A stretch of 64,000 nt of DNA, from contig BCIK01000014.1 of the NCBI GenBank assembly GCA_039545295.1, forward strand, positions 662,976-726,975, read 5' to 3'. The notes beneath the pieces were generated by a model. It was not told where the DNA came from. It was given only the letters and a program-made list of their open reading frames with translations, and made no database searches. Positions 1 to 12,985 of this stretch are shown here, piece by piece (position 1 is the first letter of the stretch; each line of letters opens with the position of its first letter). The stretch comes from Udeniomyces pyricola. Its lineage: Eukaryota; Basidiomycota; Tremellomycetes; Cystofilobasidiales; Mrakiaceae. The position numbers and the translations under genes are program-made.

Positions 1-2283
1 GGTCGATTTGTCGTCCGTTGCGAGATGAAGGACAGATTGATGGTAAGGCGTACTGGATGAAGAAGAGGCGCCACCGGATGGAACGTGACCGTAAGCAAAA
101 GGGGAAGGTGAGAGAGGGGATGTAAGCGCCGGGAGGGCGGAAGCAGAGGGGGGTTGTTTTTCTCTCGGGTAGAAAGTAGTCGTCGTCGTCGTCGCCGAGT
201 CCATGGCGGCTGATGCCGCGAGCGGAGGAGATGCAGAAGAAGATATCGAAAGATTGGCAGCGTTGGCCTGGACATAAGCTGGGGGAGTAAGAGATGGGTT
301 GAAATGCGGCGGAGGAGGCGTGGGGAATCGAGCAGGCGTCGAAACGTCTGCATTGGTGAAAGTAGTGGGTGAAGATGGGGAGAGTACGGGACTGCTCGTT
401 GTCTCGCTATGGGCATTTGGCGTGGTGAAGCTTTCACCGAGGGGTGGGGGCGACGGAGGAGGAGACAGAGGGATCGGGCCAAGTGGATCAAGCGGTATCG
501 AGTCGTCTCCCACCAGAGCAGGCTGAGGTGGTAAAGGTACTTGATCACCTCGTCCAGCGGCTGAGGTGGTCGGGGACAGATGGGGTTGATGGACAGAGGA
601 ACGGGAGGATGGCAAGTCTGAGTGTGCGGTGGTGGATCCTCCTTCGTCGCCATCGTCTAGCCCTGGGGCAGCTGATCCACCTGTATCACGGCTGTCTCTA
701 CGTCCTTCCTGACCGTCGTCCTGACCGTGATCTCCTTTGCTACCTCGCCCCTTTCTTCTCCTCAAGAAGCCCTTGCCTCCACCTCTCAGTGCGCCCACGA
801 TTCCCCTGCGTTTCCAACTGGCCCGGCCTGCTCCGACAACACTGTTCTCATCGAAGCTATCCCTCCCGTCACGAGTGCGACCGGTCGAATTCGAAGCGAT
901 GGACGGCGTCGGACTCGCGCCCGTAGCCCGGACGACAGACAGTCGATCTTCTTTACGCTTGGCGCGTCGTCGAAGACGCCGGACTTGCTTCTTTCTCCGC
1001 CGGACAACGCTAGAGAAGTTCGAGGATGATTGGTACAAGAAAAGGGCGAGCGTTAAACCGGGTGACAGGAGGAACAGCAGATACGATGGAGGGTAAGGGA
1101 GGAGAAGACAGAAAGGGCAAGGCAGAAGGGTCAAGGTGAGCTCTTTTCGCCAAGGGTTTCAACGCGTCGAGCACGCGCGTAAGCGCGATTGAAACGAGAC
1201 TATGACGTCGAACAGTCCTGACATCCAGCGAGAAGAAAAACCAAAAAGAAGACGACGTACATGCCGATGATGGTCACTACGATGAGGGCGATAGCGATAC
1301 TGCAGGCGACGATGACCGGCACCTCGTACTCGTCGCGAGAAGATGCGCCCCATCCTGGCGGGAGAGTCGAAGGGGAGGTTGCGAGCACAGTCCCATGGGA
1401 AGCAGGGGTCCAAGTTGATGTGGTGGCATTTGATGAGGTTGTGGTTGGTGTCGCGACGAGGATGGTGGTGGTAGCGGTAGGAGTACCATCGTCTTGGGCG
1501 GCGACGAGCTGTTTATAGATATGACCGCCGAGGGAGCCCGAGAGGAGCGAGACATGGCGTTTGGCGGCGGGAGGTAAGCGATGAAGAAGGGAGTTGACGA
1601 GAGAGGGAAAAAGAGAGACGGAAGTATGAGTACATGTGTGTATATATATAGATCGGTCAGGTTGTTGGTGAGACGAATGAGAACCGAAGCGAAGACAGTT
1701 TAAATTAGAAGACGGTGTGGGACAGAAAGGGAAAGGGGAAAGGGGGGGGGAGGCAAGATCAAGGCCGAGAAGAAGGACGACGTACGACCGAAGGTGACAC
1801 GCCGTAGAGTTCCCATTCGGCGTCAACGCTCCACGTCCCATCCGTTGCAAGCGAGTACCGATCGGGCAATACTCGATGAGTTCCCGTAGGTATATCGTCA
1901 CGTCTACCGACGGGTGTTGGCTGACCCAAGGCTGGAAGGGCAGGCGATATAGGAATCGACGACGATTCATGCGGGCCGGAAGGCGCGAGAACGGCCAGCG
2001 GCCGGAGCGGCGCGAAGCGTGGCAGAGAGTGGTCGTCGTCGTCTGGTAGATAACTCAAGGCACGTTCTTTGCCCTTTAACGTAGCCGTCGGGATTGAGCG
2101 AGACGTCGAGGATGGTGTCGGAGTTGGGAGTGGATAGGTGAGTGATGTGGAGGACGAGGCGAGAGGGACAGCTCTCGCCGGCGGAGGTAATCCGAGCGCA
2201 GAGAGCAGGAGGAGGAGGTATGCCTTGGTGGGTAGGGCGTCGTAGACTGGTCGCGTTGGCTGGTCACGATGGGCCGTGACCAT
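1..2283 (-). CDS. Predicted single-pass membrane protein with long Ser/Pro-rich tail (3' end outside window)
   Basis: I do not recognise this family. Exons 2283-1786, 1508-1261 and 1009 to the left edge encode at least 580 residues, and no stop is reached. The N-terminus has a hydrophobic stretch (AYLLLLLSALGLPPPARA, about residues 20-38) that could be a signal peptide or anchor. A Ser/Thr-rich region follows, then a clear membrane span near residues 229-249 (VIVACSIAIALIVVTIIG). Directly after it comes a basic stop-transfer cluster (VRRRKKQVRRLRRRAKRKED). The rest is a low-complexity Ser/Pro/Gly-rich region, probably cytosolic. Intron 2 (1260-1010) starts GTACGT and ends CTCTAG, and joins the span to the basic cluster in frame. 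This layout is seen in fungal wall sensors and other type I surface proteins, but no diagnostic domain is visible, so the role is open. Confidence 0.6.
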
Positions 2284-3311
2284 GGTGGTGGATGGGTGTT
2301 GATTATGCGAAAGGAGGAATCAGAAGGATGGTATGGAGTGGTGTGTTGCGGACAGTGGAGGGCACAAGACGGCAAGGGAGAAGAAGAAGAAGAAGAAGAA
2401 GCAGAAGACGGCGAGGGAGAGGGGACAAGGCGTGGGAACAGTTTACAGGCCTCGAAGCAGGCGGCGACGTTGGGGATGGAAGGAGGAGCGAGTCGCTCCG
2501 TTCGCTCGTCCATCGATCGGCCTCCATGATCAATCACTGAGACGCGTCCATATAATTAGCCACGGCCGTGCAGCTCATGTCTGCGCACGCTATCACATAC
2601 ATATATATATATCATATCTTCAGCTAGTCGTCTGGCATGCAGGAATGTCGACTTGGTTGGTTCTAGGCGTGATCGATCATCCACACACTAGCTAGTAGTA
2701 ATTGTCTATCAGCATACATGCGTACATGCACACATCATGTTGCATGATGCACGATCAATACACGACCATCAGCATATACCCTGCATACAACTAGACAGAC
2801 AAGACTTACTCGACCTATTCTTAAACTTCCATTCTAATTCCAACATTCATATATATTCATCCATCTCCGCACGATGTTTGTGATCAGCGCCACATATCAC
2901 AGCGCATATATATATATATATATACGCAGAGCTGACTAACCCGATCGCAACATCGGCCAAGTTCAGAATACATTCAATCACACGCAACCGTACAGGCGCA
3001 TGCGCATGATCCGACCAGTCACAAAAGGAGAAAGGGAGGGGAGGGAGCAAGGGAAACAGGCAAACAAAGAACAGGAAAACGACGTAAGACTAAAAAAAGA
3101 TATCGTGCGCAGAGTAGGCTGAGAAAGGACTCAAAGGAAAGACGTCACAAAGAGGAAAAAAAAAAGAAAGAGAGATCGAACGAGACCATCAAAGAGATCA
3201 TAAGCTGGTAAGGACGGCACAGAGGGAAGGGGACCGGGGCAAGGGAATGCGACTGAAATCGTTGAAAAAATCACGTCGAGTTGGTTGGGTGTGGGTCATC
3301 ATCACGCGTAA
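2284..3311. other. Intergenic region upstream of the membrane-protein gene
   Basis: This stretch lies between the start of the membrane-protein gene and the 3' end of ISU1. It is purine-rich near 2370-2420, then AT-rich with short (TA)n runs near 2600 and 2910-2923. I see no convincing gene in it. Confidence 0.6.
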
Positions 3312-4743
3312 TTAGGCGGCGAGCGTGGCAGGGGCGTCAGGTGCGGGAGCCTAAGCAAAGGGCAAGTACAGTTCAAGAAAGGGAAAAGATCCGTCAGATT
3401 GAGACCAAATCCGATTGGTCATCATGCAAAACCCGTGTTTACTCACCGACGAGTCGGCAGAGACGGACGACGCGACGGGCCTCTTCGACCTGTAGTCCCT
3501 GATGGCACTCTACAACGAGTCAAGAATAAACCGTGGAAACACAAAAGCAGAGACAAGAATGGCAAGATCGAGTCATCAGCCTCAGATCAGGGGTAACAGA
3601 CGCGGATATATGCCGGGCACTGTTGTAGCGACTCACCTTGATGGCATCCTCTGCAAGCATCGAGCAATGCAGCTTGACGGGCGGGAGCGAGAGCTCCTTG
3701 GCAATCTCAGTGTTCTTCACCTTGCCAGCGTCTTCGAGCGACATACCCTTGACGTATTCAGTGATGAACGACGACGAGGCGATGGCCGATCCGCATCCTT
3801 GAGTGGTAAGTGGTGCAGGTGGGGAGAAGACATATCGCCGATCAGTCCCATGTCATCCACAACTGAAACTCGCTGTAAGTGATCATGGTCAGAACGAGAT
3901 GCACGTACCAAACGTCTTGAACTTGCTGTTCAGTCCAAAACAGAGGGAGAGAGAAGGAAGAAAGAGGGAGATATGCGAAACAGTCAGATCAGCGATCGAG
4001 TTGACATCATTGGCCGTCGACCGGTCGGCTTACGCCAAAAAGATTAGCCAATTCGAGCTCCACAAAGATCGACTACATACACATCCGAGATGATGCCGTT
4101 CTCATCAACCTTGATCTGAAGCTTCATAACATCTCCGCATGCTGAAAGAACCAGAGAGGACACCATCGACAGTCAGTTTCGAGACGCAACATGAGGCCGA
4201 AACGAACGGAGGTAGACGAGAAGCGAGCGAATAGCAAGCGAAGCAAGTGAGCTCTACGTACCAGGAGCACCGACAAGGCCGGTTCCGACGTTGATGTCCT
4301 TCTTGTCCATGCTACCGACCTGAGAGCATGGTACGATCAGCGTAGAGACGCGCGGATGAGAGGGAACGAGCAAGAAGCCAGATTGGAGGGGGTAAGTAAA
4401 CGGGACATCAGATCAGCATCAAGCTCATGCCATCCTCCTTACGCCTCCACATTTCACGTCCGCCCCTCGTTCCAATCACTCATGCTCTTTCCCCATCTTC
4501 TCGATCCAACCGATTATTGGCGCAGATGAGACTGGATCTGTTGAAAGAGGAACGCACGTTTCGAGGCTTGTTGTAGTGGTCGAGGACTTTCTCGTGGTAG
4601 CATCGCTTGGAGACCTGGCCAAAGGTGGAGACGCCGGCCGAAGCAGCGACACGCGAAGAGGGAGCAGCGAACGCAGTCGAAGGACCAGCGAGGAGGGAGG
4701 CAGCAAGGCGAGGAGTAGTTCGAGCGAGGGCAGATCGGAACAT
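3312..4743 (-). CDS. ISU1: Mitochondrial iron-sulfur cluster assembly scaffold (IscU/Isu1)
   Basis: Seven exons (4743-4558, 4319-4262, 4141-4081, 3925-3909, 3797-3637, 3509-3447, 3350-3312) encode 194 residues. This is the mitochondrial scaffold on which Nfs1-Isd11 and frataxin build [2Fe-2S] clusters before hand-over by Ssq1/Jac1. A presequence rich in Arg, Ser and Ala precedes YHEKVLDHYNKPRNVG. The cluster ligands are all present: Cys83 and Asp85 in ACGDVMK, Cys109 in FGCGSAIASSS, and His151-Cys152 in KLHCSML. The Hsp70-binding LPPVK motif is at 145-149. Exon 4 is only 17 nt (CKFKTFG region). It is required to restore the conserved VKFKTFGCGS. The last exon adds a short Ala/Pro-rich tail after the usual DYRSKRP end; that part depends on an inferred intron and is less certain. 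Confidence 0.96.
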
Positions 4744-5037
4744 GATAAGGATACTGAGGAGGGTTTGGAAAGGAAGGGGATATATGGGTAGAGAAGGGTG
4801 GTGAGCGTTGGCGTGGTGTGGATGGGTGTGGAGTGGAGGAAGCTGATCAAAGACAAGTCCCGTTATTCCAGACGTTGGTTCTTTTTCTGTATTGATTCCT
4901 TTTTCATCCTTTTTCATTCATTCATTCTTTCTTTTTATTTCGCTGCCCACTTTCCCCACAAGCATTCCACATACTTATACACATACACAACCACATTCAT
5001 TCCATCTACTGCGATCCATCAGTACCCTTGACGACCC

Positions 5038-7831
5038 TCAAAGCTCGGTCTTGCCCAACGGCGTCGGTGACGAGTCACTTTCCGTCTCAGGCCAACACAG
5101 AGCGGGCGTCGTCGCCTTGAACACGTACTCACACTTCTCCGCCTCGACGACTGAGAGCAGCTCGTTTTCTTTGGCACATGACAGGAGAAGCTACAGGGAC
5201 GAGGGGGGACAAGTACGAGACAAGGGGTATTGTTAACAGGAGAGGGGGAGATGAGCGGTCTAGGCGTTAGCCAAAAATTCACTTTTCATCTCGCTCTGGA
5301 CAGGGAGGGGAGTTATTCCTCAAGAAAGAAAGAAACAAATAAACTTACCTTGACACTTCGTTGTGGACCATTCCAGCATTTGGCCCCATTGTCATAGAGC
5401 TGCTTCGAGTAGAATGCCTCGGTCCCAGGTCCAGCAGAGTCGTCGTAGTTCCACTTGGAAAATCGGCTGTCATGCGCAGGACGGCGGGCCCAGGAAAGGT
5501 TGTCACTATGAGTCATCTCCCCTCACTCACACAGTCATCATAATCGAACCGATATGAGACAAGCTGACTTACCCTAGATCGTTGTTTCCGCCACCCTTGT
5601 TGCTCTTCTGGGTCGCCTTACCAAAGAAGCAAACCTCGTACGTGTACTCGCCCAGGTTCTTGTCTAGGCAAACGTTCTCGAGCTTCTTCCATTCACCCTG
5701 TGGGCCATAGAGTATTGAAAGGTCTTCGAGCGATTTTTGAGCGGATGAGAGCGAGGACTTGACGTTGTCGAGCGAGCTGCGAGCGGCGTTGAGAGATTGG
5801 CGAGCAGCCGAGTTGTCTGATGGACGCGAAAAAGTAAAGACGTCAATGATGAAGCACAGCCACGGGAAAGGGAAGATCTCTGGCACCAGAAACGTCTGAA
5901 TGATAGGATACACGTACCATCCGACGAGACGGACGTCGTCGAGCGAGAAGTAGCGACCTTGGTGTCCTTATCGACGACGCCGAGCTTAACGAGCCAATAA
6001 ACCACACCCGAACGCAGGAACTCGTACGACTCCGTCAACGTGTCGGGAATGTACTGCGAGATGTCATAGACTGATGCAGCCATAACGAAAGGGAGCATGC
6101 GTGTACTGCCAAATTAGAGCTGAACGACATACAACGCAAAAGGGCGGTCAAGCTGAAACTTCTTCTTCAGGCTACTCACGAATGGACGATTCATCATCAG
6201 TACCAAGATCGCTTCCATCGTCCCATCCGACCAACAGGCCCATCAAATCTAGCTTCTCTAGCTGCTCGAGCTCCTCATCCGAAACCTCCGTCTCCTCCTC
6301 TTCCTGAAGAGATGCCTCTTCCTTCTCCTCCTCCTTGACCGGCTGCTGACCTCCACTCATGTCCTCAGGTTTTCCGCCAGCGCCACCTCCTTCGGCCGGG
6401 GGAGTTGCGCCACCATGATAGACCTCCATGTAACCCATGGCAGCCGCTCGGACGGCCATGTCTTGGTAATTGGGATTGTAGGAACGGACGAGATCTTCCA
6501 TGATGCCGCGCAAGACTTCGAGCTCGGACTCGAGACGCGAGGTTCGTGATCGGAGACGAGAGAGGGTCAGACGATGGGCAAGTAGAGATGTGTAAAGAGC
6601 TGGAGAGACGATGATCAATGGACAAAGTGAAAGATGAAGAGCAAGATAGTAAGAAGGAGAATAGGCATAAGAGAGAGAGACCAGCTGTCGTATGTCTTTG
6701 AGGTGAAGACCTTCGTCCGCGGTCAGAATCCAAGGGGTACATACGCGAACTCTTTCTCTTCTCCATCACCTCGCCCTGACCCCTCTCAATCTCAGAGACG
6801 ATGCGCTGAGCTCGCTCGAGATCTCGCTCCTTCTCCTTGACCTGGATGTCGAGCTTTTGGACTTCAGCTTGAAGTCGCGTCGTTTCCTTGGCTGCAAAAG
6901 TGACGTATGTCGATCTAATTTTGGAACCCTAGAGAAAGTGTGAAAGCAAAAGCATGGATGCAGAAGGATGAGTAACGGTAAGATCGTATGGAAGTCGAGG
7001 TGGATGAGGACGACGACGAACCGTCTTTCTCCTCTTTCTTTCTTCATCTCGCTTGGACCTATACTCCTTGCCGACCTGATCACAGACGTTGGGGCAGATC
7101 CCGGTGGCCTCGTCACTTCCATCGCAACACTCGGGATCTAAGCGCGAAAGCGCAGGACAATGCAGAGGGTGAACATGGTAAACTCTCAGCTCATGATACT
7201 CAGATGTTGAGTGATACGCGCAAATTGTCCTTACCACAGATACCGTCACCCACACGGCTCGATAAGATGGTTCCGGGCAGATGACCCTCGTTGGCGCAGT
7301 AAAAGGTTGCGTTCCGACACGCCGACGTTCCTGGGACCGGGCAGAAAGCGGGACGAGAGATATGAGATGGGGTGTTTGACGTGGGGTGAGATGTGGATTG
7401 ATGGTGAAGTATGACACGACGATGCCTTTGTTATGAATAAGGGAGACACACCTGGTTCATCGGACCCGTCATCGCAGTCGCAGTAGTCATCGTTGATGGC
7501 GGAGAAGGGGATGGTCTTGGGGTTGGGCCCGGAGAGGCAAGTGAATGTGTTGGCATTAGACGGGACGTAGAGATGGAACTCTTAAGTGGGAGGGACAGGG
7601 AGAGATGTGTGAGCTTGTGGATAAGAAGACGTTGTAGGCGAATGAACTATATATGTATATAGAAAGGCCAGAGACAGGGCGTGGTGGTGCAAGGACGAGT
7701 CGAGGGGAAGACTGACTGTTCGGGTTGAGCCCCTTGATGGCGTTAGCCTGCGGGTTGTCGGAGGCAGCGGCGTAAGAGAGCTGACCGGCCGAAGAGAGGA
7801 GGATGGCGATGAGTGGAGCGGCGGATACCAT
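5038..7831 (-). CDS. GTB1: Glucosidase II beta subunit (PRKCSH/GTB1 family), ER lumen
   Basis: Ten exons (7831-7717, 7580-7452, 7330-7235, 7137-7022, 6928-6745, 6599-6180, 6070-5918, 5816-5573, 5466-5349, 5190-5038) encode 575 residues. The protein is the lectin-like partner of the glucosidase II catalytic subunit, which trims glucose from N-glycans during ER quality control. A signal peptide covers about residues 1-23. Two LDL-receptor class A modules follow ([18 protein letters not shown] and [15 protein letters not shown]). Then come a coiled coil, an acidic Glu/Asp-rich segment near 300-350, and a C-terminal MRH domain from about residue 455 ([31 protein letters not shown]). The C-terminus is KTEL, which resembles a KDEL-type retrieval signal. 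Intron 4 uses a GTTCGT donor; it is fixed by the conserved [11 protein letters not shown] junction. Confidence 0.95.
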
Positions 7832-8584
7832 GGCTTGATGGGCGGACAGGTGGTTGGTGGGGGTCGTGGATGGATGGACGGTAGATGAAGAAGTTGGGTG
7901 CTACTGTAGACGTCGTCAATGAGGCGGATTGAGCATGGAATATGGACGATTGGTGATGACGATGAGGATTGATGTCAAGCAGACACATTAATTATCGATG
8001 AGAGTACTCGCGTACTCGCATTCATTGTACACTATGTATAATCATCTAGTATGACAGACGACGCGCTTTATGATATTATGATACTATGATACTATGCAGA
8101 ACGAGGCGCGCATACGATGGGACTGATTCAGCACAGCCTTGCACAGCCAAAGTCTGCTCATATGCAACGATTCCAGTGGCCACTGCTTCCGTTCAACGAA
8201 TCTCCCCAGCTTCTCCTTCTCCTTCCCCTCCCCCTCCCCCTTCCCCTTGATCTCCTCCCCCTTCCGTCTCGGGGCCTCTCATGACCAGTGCCGTTCACTG
8301 CACAGTCTTCACTTGATTCACTAAAACCAACGACTATACTTTGAGGTAAATCTACCCTCCAACATACACAATGGCTCATATCATATAGATCTAGTGCCCA
8401 ATTATCTAACGCCCAGGCTCACCTATTCACCCACCCACCCACCCACTTTCAATCATTCCCTATTCCCCCCCCCCCCTCCCCCCCTTCCTTGTCTTTACTC
8501 ACTCAACCAGCCTCACTCACTCCAACTACATTTCAAACCCACCTCCTCTCCTCGCTAGTCGACGTACCGCCCTCCTTACCATTC
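7832..8584. promoter_or_regulatory. Shared upstream region between GTB1 and the small membrane protein
   Basis: These 753 bp separate two divergent start codons. The middle is AT-rich around 7985-8095. A pyrimidine-rich stretch at 8410-8490, with a C run near 8466, probably belongs to the leader of the plus-strand gene. No specific operator can be named from the sequence. Confidence 0.45.
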
Positions 8585-8833
8585 ATGGCCCCTCTTCTCC
8601 GATCCCTCTTTCGCCAGAGCAAACGCAACACCCTCTCCACCCTCTTTGGCCTCACCTTCCTCGGTTCCGTCGCTACCGTCCTCTTGCCGTGTCCGGCCTC
8701 ACACCGTCGCGCCCACGCCTCTCTTGACTCCGAGTCAAGCGGTATCGGACCCGAAGAACCCTACATATCGGACGAGGAGCGCAGAAAGGTTGCCAGGAAG
8801 ATTGCCCGCGAGCGATACGGCCTTCAGCTCTAG
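8585..8833 (+). CDS. Small predicted membrane protein, possibly mitochondrial
   Basis: A single exon encodes 82 residues from the ATG at 8585. I prefer it over the upstream in-frame ATG at 8489 because the extra residues look like translated leader. The N-terminus is basic (LRSLFRQSKRN). One hydrophobic span follows (TLFGLTFLGSVATVLLPCPA, about residues 18-37), then a polar charged helix at the end (SDEERRKVARKIARERYGLQL minus its last residues). A basic start plus one span is typical of small mitochondrial inner-membrane proteins, but I do not recognise the family. The absence of introns is unusual for this window. Confidence 0.5.
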   Translation: MAPLLRSLFRQSKRNTLSTLFGLTFLGSVATVLLPCPASHRRAHASLDSESSGIGPEEPYISDEERRKVARKIARERYGLQL

Positions 8834-9585
8834 TCGCCAGTCTCGGCCGCCGTTTCCGCCTGGGGCGATGTTGTGTATCAGAAGAGGGAGAAGGGGGGTC
8901 AATCAGGGGAGATGGATGAAGGAAGTTTGAGCTCAACTTGGTATTAGAGGCTATCGTACGATGTGCAAGGATCGACATGAGTCGTCCCTTCGACGCGTCA
9001 GGCCGGTCAGCCAGGCTTCAAGCCGGTCCAACATGCAGGGGACTAGAATTAGGGAGTGCACGATCTGAATGGGAGACGATCATGGGGGTTTCGGGTGGTT
9101 TTTCTTTCTTCCTTTTCTTCTTCTCTTCTTGCTCGATCTAAAACAAATTTGACACCCAATCGACGTTTAAAAAAGATTTCTCAAACGAACGTCTGCTTAT
9201 CGAGCCAGTTATCATCTAATCTCTGATCAGAAAGGAGTCTGGAACTTACCGCCCCTTCTCTCTCAGTCCGTTCTGATATCCCGATCTTGACTAAGGGCCT
9301 ACAGGCGTCCTGGTCGACTTGATCCCCTGTCTTCACTTCTTTCTTCCTCATGCAGTCCCCCCCGTTTTCCCAGTAGCCGAAACCTTCCAGTAAACCATAC
9401 GCCAACATCTTTTCCGCACCTCTCTCACGCGCCTTCCTCAACGTCCATCCTCCTCTTCCTTTTCGAGTTTTGTTCCATTCTTGCTTCCTGCGTACCGATC
9501 CCACGTTGTCCACAAAATCGTCCACATCCCTTGCTGCATCTCTCTCGCCTTTTTTCTCGCTCTCTTTTTGTCCGCCCAGCCAAAG

Positions 9586-12500
9586 ATGCTTTCTTCACCG
9601 GACAACTGTCAACAAACGCGTCACTCTTTCCGCTTTGTCCCTTCCCGTTCCTCACAACAAACTCAGTTGTCCCAACAACTTCGGCGCTCAAACAGCCCTC
9701 TTGCTACTTCCTGCCTCAATGAGACATCCAATCCAAGCCCTCTCGGGACCTACTGCACCGTTCCCACCGAGGAACATTCGCTTTCGTCGTCATCAAGCTT
9801 GAGAAAACGATCCCTTTCGGTACTCAAGCGCATCGCCTCTTCTGGATCTCTACGTGAATCGCCCCCGAAGCTTGACAGATTCGCCAAGGAGGAGTATGCG
9901 TCCCTTCGACGCCGACAACAGTCGTCCCGTATCGCTCACCTTCAACAAGCTGATGCCAACGTCTCGTTCGGAACCGAACTCGATCAAGCCCTTGGCTCAG
10001 TCGCTCAGGATCTGCATCTTTTCTCTCTGCTCCCTACCGATGCATCCGGCACCACCGTCCCTTTATATATCGCGCCTGCTCCTGCTGTTGCACTGTCGCC
10101 GTCCACTGCTTCCGCCTCCTTCGCTGCTCTTGTCCCGCCATCCCGTTCAACTTGCGCTACCCCACCCTCGACTCAACGCCCTACTGATCCCTCTTCCGCT
10201 GCATCCTCCACTTCCTCTTCATCCTCTACCACTACTGCTGCCTCACTTGTCCTTCCTCCCTTCACGTCGTACTGCTGCGACCTCCCCTGCTGTGCATCTG
10301 TGCGGGCCCTCCTCAACGCTCTCCTTCGGCCGCGTTCCCAACAATTGTCCCTCTCGTCATCCGCTTCGCCCGAGACAACCTTCAACGACATTGTCATGGC
10401 GTCTCCTACAACTCGTCCGACTACATGGACGACTGAGCGGGAACTCATGCTTCAGCACACGCTTCACGAGCTTGGCCTTCTTCATCTCACCCAAAAAGAG
10501 GGCGAGTTTGAGTACGCGAGGTTCGAGGGCTCCTTCGATTCAAACAACAGCAGCCAAGGCCAGAATTGTCAAGATCCAGAGGATGTGGAGGCTGAACATG
10601 AAGGCCACAGCTCGTTTCTCGTTCAAAGGGGGGATCACCAATGGCTCCAGGACGGATTTGCAGAGGTGACCGAAGAGGAACGATCCTCGGACGCCATCAC
10701 AGTTCATCTGGGCGATTCACCAGCCCCCTTCGAGATCGGATCAAACCCATTTGGATCGATGGATCTCTTGGAAAAGAGATGCTCACTGAGGTTGAGCAAA
10801 CGAGTCGGTAGCACTGAGGAAGCTGGACGACGAGCTCTGACCACTGAAACGGAACTCAATGCTTCTCCCTCTCCACCCAGTCGGGCGGTTCTTTGGCCTT
10901 CTAAGTCAGACATGCGACTCTCCTCTACAGCACTTTCTTCGCCACTTCGATTGCCCTTTTCCTTCTCCATGTCGCAACTACCAGACCGCTCAAATCCCTC
11001 CCCTTCTTCAAACTGCAGTGTGACGCCTCCTCGGATCGAGAGCTTATCCATCTCATCGCCTTCTCTCGGTTCAGCTGGCTATAGTCTGACGCCTTCTTGC
11101 TCCTGCGCCAGAAATCATGGCTCGGCCTCTTACGAAGACGACCCGGAGAAGCAATCCGATCTCGATCCATTAGTCTCTCCTAGTTCCCCCACGAGCTCTG
11201 TATCCTCCGTCACGTCTGAATGCTCTTCACTTTCTCAGTCCTCACCGGGCCCGACGCCAATGAGGTCTCGTCGTTATCCCTCCACCCTAGGCTTAGCAGA
11301 TCGGTTCCGTCGCTCACCTGCACCTTCGCCCTCGCCACAGCGACGAGCCTTCTCCGACCCTCTCCCCCGCTCATCCATCGAGACATCCGCGAATGCTTCC
11401 ATGGGCTCGATGAGTTTACCCGCGTCTCCGACCCGAAGCTTGTTTTCTACACCTCGGGGCACAAAACCGGACCGTGTCTTGCACATGTCCACCAGCCTTG
11501 GTAATCTTTCACCTCGTCACTCTACCATTTCCCTATCAAGCAACTCCACGTCTGCTGAAGCCTCCATCGCCGGTCGTCTTTCCCGACGTAGCTTCTACGC
11601 GCCACCGCCCATGATTGAGCACAAGTTCATCTCGCGTCGACGACGTCAAGAGCCGAGTTTCTCACTTTTGCCCCCAATTGAAGGATCGCCCTCGGCGGCC
11701 GAAAGCATCAAGACGGCGAGAGAGGCTGCGACGAGGGCGATGACGGTTGACAGGGAGATCGGAGAGTGTGTGCAGCCGGTGATGAAGCGATTGGAAGGAG
11801 TGTCGAGTGGGGAGAGTCCACCTGGGTCTTGGGTCAAAATCCCTTTCGGAGAGAAGAACATGGAGCACACAAGTTTCGATAGAATCCCATCGACCTCGTT
11901 GAATGTCGAAGCGCCTTCGATGAATGATCGACCTTTTGCCCGCAGACCCCTCCCGCCAATTCCTTTGACGACAAAGACCAGATCCCCAAACGAGAAGGAA
12001 AGACGCGACCGACCTTTGTCTTTCCAATCGCTTCAGACTCTTCTGGCGACCCTTCCATCCATGTCTTCATCCTTCAGCTCTTCAACTCATGATACCTCCA
12101 GTTTTTCTGAATCTCTCACTGCTGCCTCGACCGTGCCCTCCTTCCAACGACAACCCGCGTCCTCATTGATGGGGACTGTCGTTCCTTCACTTTTGGTTTC
12201 CGAACCATTCTCGTCATCACCTATGTCCCCAACTCTAGGATCGATCGTGTCGGAGGAATCGGAATGCGGAGAGGAGCACGTCCAAAGGAAGAAGGCTAAA
12301 CGAAGGACTGTCGAACTCAAGAGACAGATGGGTAGAGTCGTCGATGAGTTCAAGATGGTTGCGGCCGAGTCAAAACGTAGGGGAGAAGAACGTAGTCTTG
12401 GTTTGTCTTGTGTTTGCTATCTTGTTCCATGCTGCCCAATAAACCTCCAAAGATCTGACTTATATCAACTACTGCTTGGTTCACTTCTCCTCTTAGGTGC

Positions 12501-12985
12501 CGATGGATCTCCGGATATGCTCGATGTGATATCCTTGGCATCCGCCTCGACATGGTCTTCTTCTGCAACGTCATCGTTCCGTCGATCTACCTCTCTACGC
12601 TCAGGTTTGCTCATCTTTTCTCAACCGTCTGAGATCTGATAATTCCAAATCGATTCAACCTTTTCCAGCACACGATTTGCTGATGGCGTCTTTCTTCTGT
12701 CTCTTGATAGTCTTCCGCAGAGCTCCTTCAGGTACGACTGCCATCCCTGGTCTTGTCACTACCACCGGTCAAACCTCCGCAGCGGCCTCAGCGAACCCGA
12801 ACCGACGCTCCCTCTCTCTCTCCAGTCTCTTCCGATCATCCGGGCCTACCTCGATAGACATTCCTACTCCTCTGCCATCAATCATCTCCGACGCCGTCTT
12901 TGACTCGAATTTAAGATTGTCTCTGCCGGTTTCGTCTTTGGCTGGTCCGTCGTCCAAGTTGAAGAGGAAACCAGTACCTTATTGA
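9586..12985 (+). CDS. Large Ser/Pro-rich, mostly disordered protein of unknown function
   Basis: Exons 9586-12391, 12497-12604 and 12711-12985 encode about 1,062 residues. An upstream in-frame ATG at 9481 would add 35 residues containing a hydrophobic stretch; I prefer 9586. The protein is dominated by Ser, Pro, Thr and Arg, with many RRxS and SP sites that could be phosphorylated. The more ordered-looking parts are near 10430-10540 (ELMLQHTLHELGLLHLTQ) and a basic segment near 12290-12390 (KKAKRRTVELKRQMGRVVDE). The two introns are set by phase: C plus GT restores Arg, G plus TC restores Val. I see no named domain. It may be a signalling or cytoskeletal scaffold, but that is a guess. Confidence 0.55.

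Noticed and set aside
1010..1140. A second membrane span (LFLLSPGLTLALFLYQ) in the first gene
   Set aside because: It lies inside intron 2 when the strong GTACGT donor and CTCTAG acceptor are used; including it needs a weak GTCGTC donor.
9854..10669. Open frame of 271 codons within the Ser-rich gene
   Set aside because: It is an alternate frame of the longer reading frame and has Pro/Leu-rich shadow composition.
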